From contig CAZDRH010000005.1 in assembly GCA_964507915.1 (NCBI GenBank), positions 206,244 to 270,243 on the forward strand: a DNA stretch of 64,000 nt, read 5' to 3'. Of the stretch, positions 62,032 to 64,000 are shown piece by piece. Position 1 is the first letter of the stretch; each line of letters opens with the position of its first letter. A program made the translations under genes and the position numbers. The notes under the pieces were generated by a model. It made no database searches, was not told the DNA's origin, and saw nothing but the letters and a program-made list of their open reading frames with translations. The stretch is from Amphiplicatus sp964507915 (GTDB lineage Bacteria; Pseudomonadota; Alphaproteobacteria; Caulobacterales; Parvularculaceae).

Positions 62032-63150
62032 ATGACCTCGCCCTTGCCCTATATCCCGCCCTCGAAGGCGCTACTCCGGTCCCTGCAATCGGACGTGCGG
62101 ATGCTCGCCCATGAACGGCTGGCAGAAACCCTGCGCTGGTATCAGACGCTCCACGGCTTCGATGATGAAACCATCGCCTCACAGATGAACGCCTGCACGG
62201 GCGTAATCGGCATTCGCGGACGCAAGGATGACGATGCTCATGCCCCCATCAGTCCCGCCAAGGTGACGCGCTTCAAGGACCGCAAAACAAGACCGCAATC
62301 GCAGACGCTGGAACAAGTGACTGCCTTCCTGAGGCAAACGCTGGGTGCTGATTCCTTGCTCTTCTGGATGGACATGGATGATGTAATGACCGCGCTTCAT
62401 GACGGACGGCGCTTTCGCAAAGAACGCACCCGCAAAGACCTGCTCGGCCTCGCAACGGGTTGGCTCTTCGCCGATCTGTTTTCGCCCAGCCTGACGTGCG
62501 TGATGGCGTTTCAGCTTTCGCCGCTTTCCAATAATCCGATCATTCCTGTCCGTGGCCGGATCGCCGTCCTTCGTGAAAGTCCGGCCCCGCCGCATCAGCG
62601 GAGCGTTATGGATGTCTGCATCCACGGGTATGCAACCCTGACCGCCCGGAACCTCAATCTTCATATGCGTGATCCACAAGGCAGGCAGTTCATCGTCACC
62701 ATCGACGTGGACGCCGGACCATTCGAGGATGATAGCGAGGCCACGCCTTACCTCGTCATCCAGCAAGTTCGCACGCACCTTCCGCCGGAGTTCGGAGCCG
62801 ATTTCCCACCGCTCTTCGTCAAGGCACGCACTATGCGAAGCCGGGAGGAGTATTCGCTTCATCTGACCGAGCGGGACGCCACTCTGTCAGGCAGGCCGCT
62901 TGCAGCCTCGTTCTTCAGTTTCGGCAAAGTCGAGTGGGATTCTGTTCAGCTCGTCGCGCCCTCGGACAAACAGGTCCAGATGCTCGCCCACAAAGTAGAC
63001 CTGAGCCTTGGGCAACTGGGGCTTCTTCACCCCGGACCCGTGCGGGATGAGGATGAAAGGCTGATGGCCGCCGATGACTTTGGACGGGCCGTCGGAGACC
63101 TCAAGCATCTGATCCAGATCGTCGAGAACAAGCTGGCCGAGCGCTACTGA
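62032..63150 (+). CDS. Uncharacterised protein with possible N-terminal HTH
   Basis: A 372-aa protein without a family I recognise. Residues 30-105 ('ERLAETLRWYQTLHGFDDET', 'IASQMNACTGVIGI', 'ISPAKVTRFKDRKTRPQS') have the helix-turn-helix rhythm of an XRE-like domain with an insertion. The rest is a mixed alpha/beta region ('DLLGLATGWLFADLFSPSLT', 'CIHGYATLTARNLNLHM') ending in a helical tail. No signal peptide or catalytic motif. It stands alone between the DUF6855-like gene and the next unknown. Possible roles are regulation or replication of the mobile element; this is a guess from position. Confidence 0.65.
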   Translation: MTSPLPYIPPSKALLRSLQSDVRMLAHERLAETLRWYQTLHGFDDETIASQMNACTGVIGIRGRKDDDAHAPISPAKVTRFKDRKTRPQSQTLEQVTAFLRQTLGADSLLFWMDMDDVMTALHDGRRFRKERTRKDLLGLATGWLFADLFSPSLTCVMAFQLSPLSNNPIIPVRGRIAVLRESPAPPHQRSVMDVCIHGYATLTARNLNLHMRDPQGRQFIVTIDVDAGPFEDDSEATPYLVIQQVRTHLPPEFGADFPPLFVKARTMRSREEYSLHLTERDATLSGRPLAASFFSFGKVEWDSVQLVAPSDKQVQMLAHKVDLSLGQLGLLHPGPVRDEDERLMAADDFGRAVGDLKHLIQIVENKLAERY

Positions 63151-63280
63151 CCGGCGCTACCGCCCTGACAACACGCCAAAAAACAAAATCTGAAAAATCA
63201 GGAGTCGTTTTGTTTCGCCCTGAGGCCGGAACGTCCTTTCCACGGCGCGATCACGCCGCGCCGCCCGGAAGGAGGTTCCT

Positions 63281-63667
63281 ATGGCGTCGTGTTCGCTCTG
63301 TATTATCGAAAACACCTGCACGCAAACGTGGCTGGTCACGGACCGGGAGCTTTCCGATCCCGCTTTCATCCGCAGGCTGCGCGATTTCTGCTATCGCCTC
63401 AACATCTCCAGCTATCAGTGGCTCGATTTCCTGACCGATCAGTACCGCGATCTGCGCGGCTGCATCGTCGATGACGCAGGCCGCACGGTCTATCTCGACA
63501 TGGAAGTCTTCGAAGTGCCGCATATCCGCGACTGGTTCCGTGATTTCTGCTGCACCCCATGCCCACCGCATATCACGCCCTATGTGCGGGGCGAGGCGAA
63601 GGAACGTGTGCGGATTCTGGCGACGATTCTGCGCTGTTCCCGGGCCGCTGCTCAGCCTAGCACTTAG
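63281..63667 (+). CDS. Uncharacterised cysteine-containing protein
   Basis: A 128-aa protein with seven to eight cysteines, some in pairs that could hold a metal ('SCSLCIIENTCTQTW' near the start, 'DFCCTPCPPHITPY' near residue 92). The middle ('DPAFIRRLRDFCYRLNISSY', 'QWLDFLTDQYRDLRGCIVDD') is helical and acidic. A ggaaggagg site lies ahead of the ATG, so it is probably expressed. No family recognised. It is the last clear gene of the accessory region. Confidence 0.6.
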   Translation: MASCSLCIIENTCTQTWLVTDRELSDPAFIRRLRDFCYRLNISSYQWLDFLTDQYRDLRGCIVDDAGRTVYLDMEVFEVPHIRDWFRDFCCTPCPPHITPYVRGEAKERVRILATILRCSRAAAQPST

Positions 63668-63726
63668 GTCTGATGACAGGCCAACGCCAGACGGAAACCC
63701 TTATGTACGCGGATAACGAGTAAAGA

Positions 63727-63954
63727 TCACAAGTCTACTGTACGCATTTGTCTGTATACCGCCGCAGCCGCTGTTGCGCCCAATATCGCCTCATTGAATG
63801 TTCTATAAGGAATCGTCTTCCGGATACCAGGCAAACCTAGCGCCATCAGCGAAACAACTCCTTCGCCCACCTGCAAATCGTGCTGACTGCGATCAGGATT
63901 CTGGTAGTGGGGGCTCGAAACTCGATTGATGCCGTGATCTCCAATTAATACCAA
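63727..63954 (-). CDS. Possible small hypothetical protein
   Basis: A 75-codon open frame starting with TTG directly after an in-frame stop. The translation ('HGINRVSSPHYQNPDRSQHD', 'ALGLPGIRKTIPYRTFNEAI') has no recognised relatives, no clear ribosome site and little support. It is listed because nothing else fills the stretch from 63668 to 63973. It may be spurious. Confidence 0.25.
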   Translation of the reverse strand: MVLIGDHGINRVSSPHYQNPDRSQHDLQVGEGVVSLMALGLPGIRKTIPYRTFNEAILGATAAAAVYRQMRTVDL

Positions 63955-63973
63955 CCCTCATTGAGGATCACGC

Positions 63974-64000
63974 ATGGGCCCAGTCGCGCAATCCGATGGA
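63974..64000 (+). CDS. Possible gene start cut by the window edge
   Basis: An ATG at 63974 preceded by ttgagga at a good spacing opens a frame (MGPVAQSDG) that runs off the window. Too short to identify. The ribosome site is the only evidence. Confidence 0.25.

Overview
The window reads as chromosome of a high-GC alphaproteobacterium of the Caulobacterales / Hyphomonadaceae / Parvularculaceae kind. The pointers are an RcdA-family (DUF1465) adaptor of the CtrA cell-cycle circuit, an alphaproteobacterial-type L31 protein, two long TonB-dependent receptors, a beta-propeller phytase and a DUF1800/DUF1501 pair. The genus cannot be told from the sequence alone.

Layout. 1-1050: a decayed IS5-type transposase end, a perfect 26-bp inverted repeat and a stretch without recognisable genes. 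1052-6010: rcdA, a vapBC toxin-antitoxin pair, a ureohydrolase, rpmE, an exported beta-propeller protein and threonine synthase. 6230-14560: a membrane-anchored PAS/EAL protein, then gltD-gltB (glutamate synthase). 14570-26487, all on the minus strand: a nine-gene, stop/start-overlapped operon (FadR-type regulator, M20 hydrolase, dipeptide-type ABC importer, aldehyde dehydrogenase, SDR, DmpA-type aminopeptidase), followed by a TIR-TPR membrane protein. It is divergent from a TonB-dependent receptor (26718-28955). After the receptor come an alpha/beta hydrolase, a TTC38-like protein and a beta-alanine:pyruvate-type aminotransferase. Together these look like an uptake and breakdown route, plausibly for amides or peptides holding beta-amino acids (inference).

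32553-40883: phytase lipoprotein with its TonB receptor, an NTF2-like protein, and the DUF1800/DUF1501 secretion-signal pair. 40911-47681: a minus-strand redox/detoxification cluster (carboxymuconolactone-decarboxylase-like protein, an exported crotonase, old yellow enzyme, peroxiredoxin, EamA transporter, GST, SDR), divergent from a LysR regulator.

47800 to about 63700 is an accessory, mobilisable defence element. It starts at a broken HigB-like toxin gene and carries a MobC-like protein and relaxase, two small unknown genes, an ArdA antirestriction protein, a two-gene Gabija system (gajA, gajB), a type III restriction-modification pair (mod, res), and an Mrr endonuclease coupled to a ribbon-helix-helix protein. 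Three poorly characterised genes follow. Between the Mrr operon and the first of these lies an unexplained 320-bp array of nine hairpins ending in a near-perfect 32-bp palindrome. This array is the feature I cannot assign to a known element and the best candidate for something undescribed. No integrase, replication gene, tRNA, rRNA or CRISPR array was recognised in the window.
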